Source: Comamonas sp. lk (GTDB lineage Bacteria > Pseudomonadota > Gammaproteobacteria > Burkholderiales > Burkholderiaceae_C). From it: a stretch of DNA of 6,732 bases. The translations under genes and the position numbers were made by a program. The DNA is taken from positions 1 through 6,732 of the forward strand of contig CAMDKE010000153.1 of the NCBI GenBank assembly GCA_945901215.1. Direction: 5' to 3'. Shown here one piece after another: positions 5,903 to 6,732 of the stretch (within the stretch, counting starts at the first letter, position 1; every line of letters starts with the position of its first letter). The notes beneath the pieces are model-generated. The model had not been told where the DNA came from, did not search any database, and worked only from the letters and a program-made list of their open reading frames with translations.

Positions 5903-5931
5903 AAAAAAAAGAGCCCCATGGGGCTCTTTTT
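5903..5931 (-). terminator. Strong intrinsic terminator of the yccA-family gene
   Basis: GAGCCCC (5911-5917) and GGGGCTC (5920-5926) form a perfect GC-rich stem around CATG. On the minus strand the stem is followed by eight T (plus-strand A-run 5903-5910), and on the plus strand by five T (5927-5931). It begins 18 bases after the stop codon of the Bax inhibitor-1 family gene and separates that gene from the rpmE promoter. Confidence 0.93.
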
Positions 5932-5949
5932 GGCTATGCACTGCCCGTC

Positions 5950-6645
5950 TTATTCGCGTTCGCCCCCAAATATGCCCAGCAGCGCCAAAAGGCTTTGAAA
6001 CACGTTGACGATATCCAGGTACAAGGCCAGCGTTGCGGAAATGTAATTGGTCTCCCCACCATCAATGATGCGCTTGATGTCGTACAGCATGTATGCGCTA
6101 AAGATGCCAATCGCAGCAACGGAGATCGCCATCATGCCCGCCGAAGAGCCAACAAATACATTGATGATCCCGCCCAAAACCAGTACCACGGTACCGACAA
6201 AGAGCCATTTACCCATGCCGGAAAGATCTCTTTTGATGACCGATGCCAAGCTGGCCATTACCAAAAACACGCCGGCAGTACCACCAAAGGCCGTCATGAT
6301 CAGGTCCGGACCGTTTTTGAAACCCAGTGTGGATTCAATGAGCCGCGACAGCATGAGCCCCATGAAGAACGTAAAGCCCAGCAAGATAGGGACGCCAGCA
6401 GCCGAATTTTTGGTTCGTTCAATGGCATAAATGAAGCCAAAAGCCACGGCAAGAAAGAGCACCAAGCCCAGCCAGCCGCTAAAAATTTGGCCCAATCCCA
6501 GTTCCACGCCAGCCCATGCGCCGAGCACGGTGGGAACCAGACTCAGCGAAAGCAGCCAGTAAGTGTTGCGCAGGACTTTGTTGCGCGCCTGGGCGGTATC
6601 GCCATAGGCATAGGTGTAATCCACAGATGACAGGGGGTCGTTCAT
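5950..6645 (-). CDS. Bax inhibitor-1/YccA family inner-membrane protein
   Basis: Read from the ATG at 6643-6645 this is a 231-residue protein with about seven membrane spans and a polar N-terminal tail (1-28) before RNTYWLLSLSLVPTVLGAW. The C-terminal signature is clear: SAYMLYDIKRIIDGGETN (183-200) followed by LYLDIVNVFQSLLALLGIFG (208-227). D189 and D211 match the aspartate pair that forms the pH-sensing calcium-leak gate in Bacillus YetJ. E. coli YccA is a substrate and modulator of the FtsH protease; a similar membrane quality-control role is plausible but unproven here. The chosen start has an excellent AGGAG seven bases upstream and gives the usual MNDxL-like N-terminus. An in-frame ATG at 6684 with its own GGAGG would add 13 residues. 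The gene has its own terminator and appears monocistronic on the downstream side. Confidence 0.93.
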   Translation of the reverse strand: MNDPLSSVDYTYAYGDTAQARNKVLRNTYWLLSLSLVPTVLGAWAGVELGLGQIFSGWLGLVLFLAVAFGFIYAIERTKNSAAGVPILLGFTFFMGLMLSRLIESTLGFKNGPDLIMTAFGGTAGVFLVMASLASVIKRDLSGMGKWLFVGTVVLVLGGIINVFVGSSAGMMAISVAAIGIFSAYMLYDIKRIIDGGETNYISATLALYLDIVNVFQSLLALLGIFGGERE

Positions 6646-6652
6646 AGTCAAA

Positions 6653-6657
6653 CTCCT
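6653..6657 (-). promoter_or_regulatory. Ribosome binding site deciding the yccA-family start
   Basis: The minus strand reads AAAAGGAGTTTGACTATG, placing AGGAG seven bases before the ATG at 6645. This supports that start over the upstream in-frame ATG at 6684 and TTG at 6699. Confidence 0.75.
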
Positions 6658-6682
6658 TTTAAAACCTAACAAAACAATGCTC

Positions 6683-6688
6683 ATTTTA
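6683..6688 (-). promoter_or_regulatory. Possible -10 box (TAAAAT) for the yccA-family gene
   Basis: TAAAAT lies about 37 bases before the ATG at 6645 and would start transcription near 6676, which would exclude the upstream ATG at 6684. The best upstream match at 17-18 bases (TGCAAA or GTGCAA) is a poor -35. The box overlaps the end of two short frames open to the window edge, so it may instead lie at the 3' end of a coding region. Confidence 0.3.
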
Positions 6689-6732
6689 CGGTCCTCCAAG
6701 CGCCTTTTGCACTTTGCGCACCGTAAGAAGCC

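Noticed and set aside
5781..6008. Plus-strand open frame across the rpmE-yccA gap
   Set aside because: It reads through the rpmE leader and the terminator palindrome (PKKRAPWGSFW) and into the antisense of yccA, so it is not a plausible gene.
5995..6630. Long plus-strand open frame of 211 codons
   Set aside because: It lies entirely antisense to the well-supported YccA-family gene. The composition is a low-complexity His/Gln/Lys-rich shadow with no recognisable domain or ribosome binding site.
6680..6732. Tail of an upstream minus-strand gene ending near the yccA start
   Set aside because: Two frames are open from the window edge and end at TAA or TGA near 6680-6688. Each gives only about 15 residues with no recognisable motif, so neither can be chosen.

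Overview
The window looks like ordinary chromosomal DNA from a betaproteobacterium of the order Burkholderiales, most likely family Comamonadaceae (Rhodoferax/Limnohabitans/Polaromonas-like). This is inferred from protein style (a long N-terminal extension on Pcm, an RlmD-type methyltransferase downstream of nlpD, a type B ribosomal protein L31), moderately high GC and promoter style. No database search was possible, so the family-level placement is a judgement.

Layout: positions 1-2211 (+) carry a stress/envelope maintenance cluster: the 3' part of surE (cut by the window edge), pcm overlapping it by ATGA, and nlpD 13 bases later. In many gamma- and betaproteobacteria the next gene is rpoS; here a 59-base gap holding a perfect 16-base palindrome leads straight into rlmD (2271-3728, +). 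rlmD meets, tail to tail with 20 bases between, a 567-residue polytopic membrane protein on the minus strand (3749-5452) that resembles GT-C (ArnT/PMT-type) glycosyltransferases. Upstream of that, also on the minus strand, are rpmE (type B L31, 5537-5794) with two hairpins downstream of its stop, and a Bax inhibitor-1/YccA family membrane protein (5950-6645) closed by a strong terminator at 5903-5931.

How the parts work together: surE, pcm and nlpD form one transcription unit for nucleotide turnover, repair of aged proteins and control of cell-wall amidases. rlmD and rpmE both serve the ribosome (23S rRNA modification and a 50S protein). The minus-strand genes look like three separately controlled units: yccA ends in its own terminator, rpmE has a consensus TATAAT box just beyond it, and the glycosyltransferase-like gene starts just beyond the rpmE terminator.

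I found no mobile element, CRISPR array, tRNA, rRNA, phage gene or defence system, and no convincing new multi-gene system. The most useful leads are the absence of rpoS from its usual slot, the palindrome in that junction, the uncharacterised GT-C-like protein with an odd start region, the rpmE leader and trailer structures, and two competing starts for the YccA-family gene.
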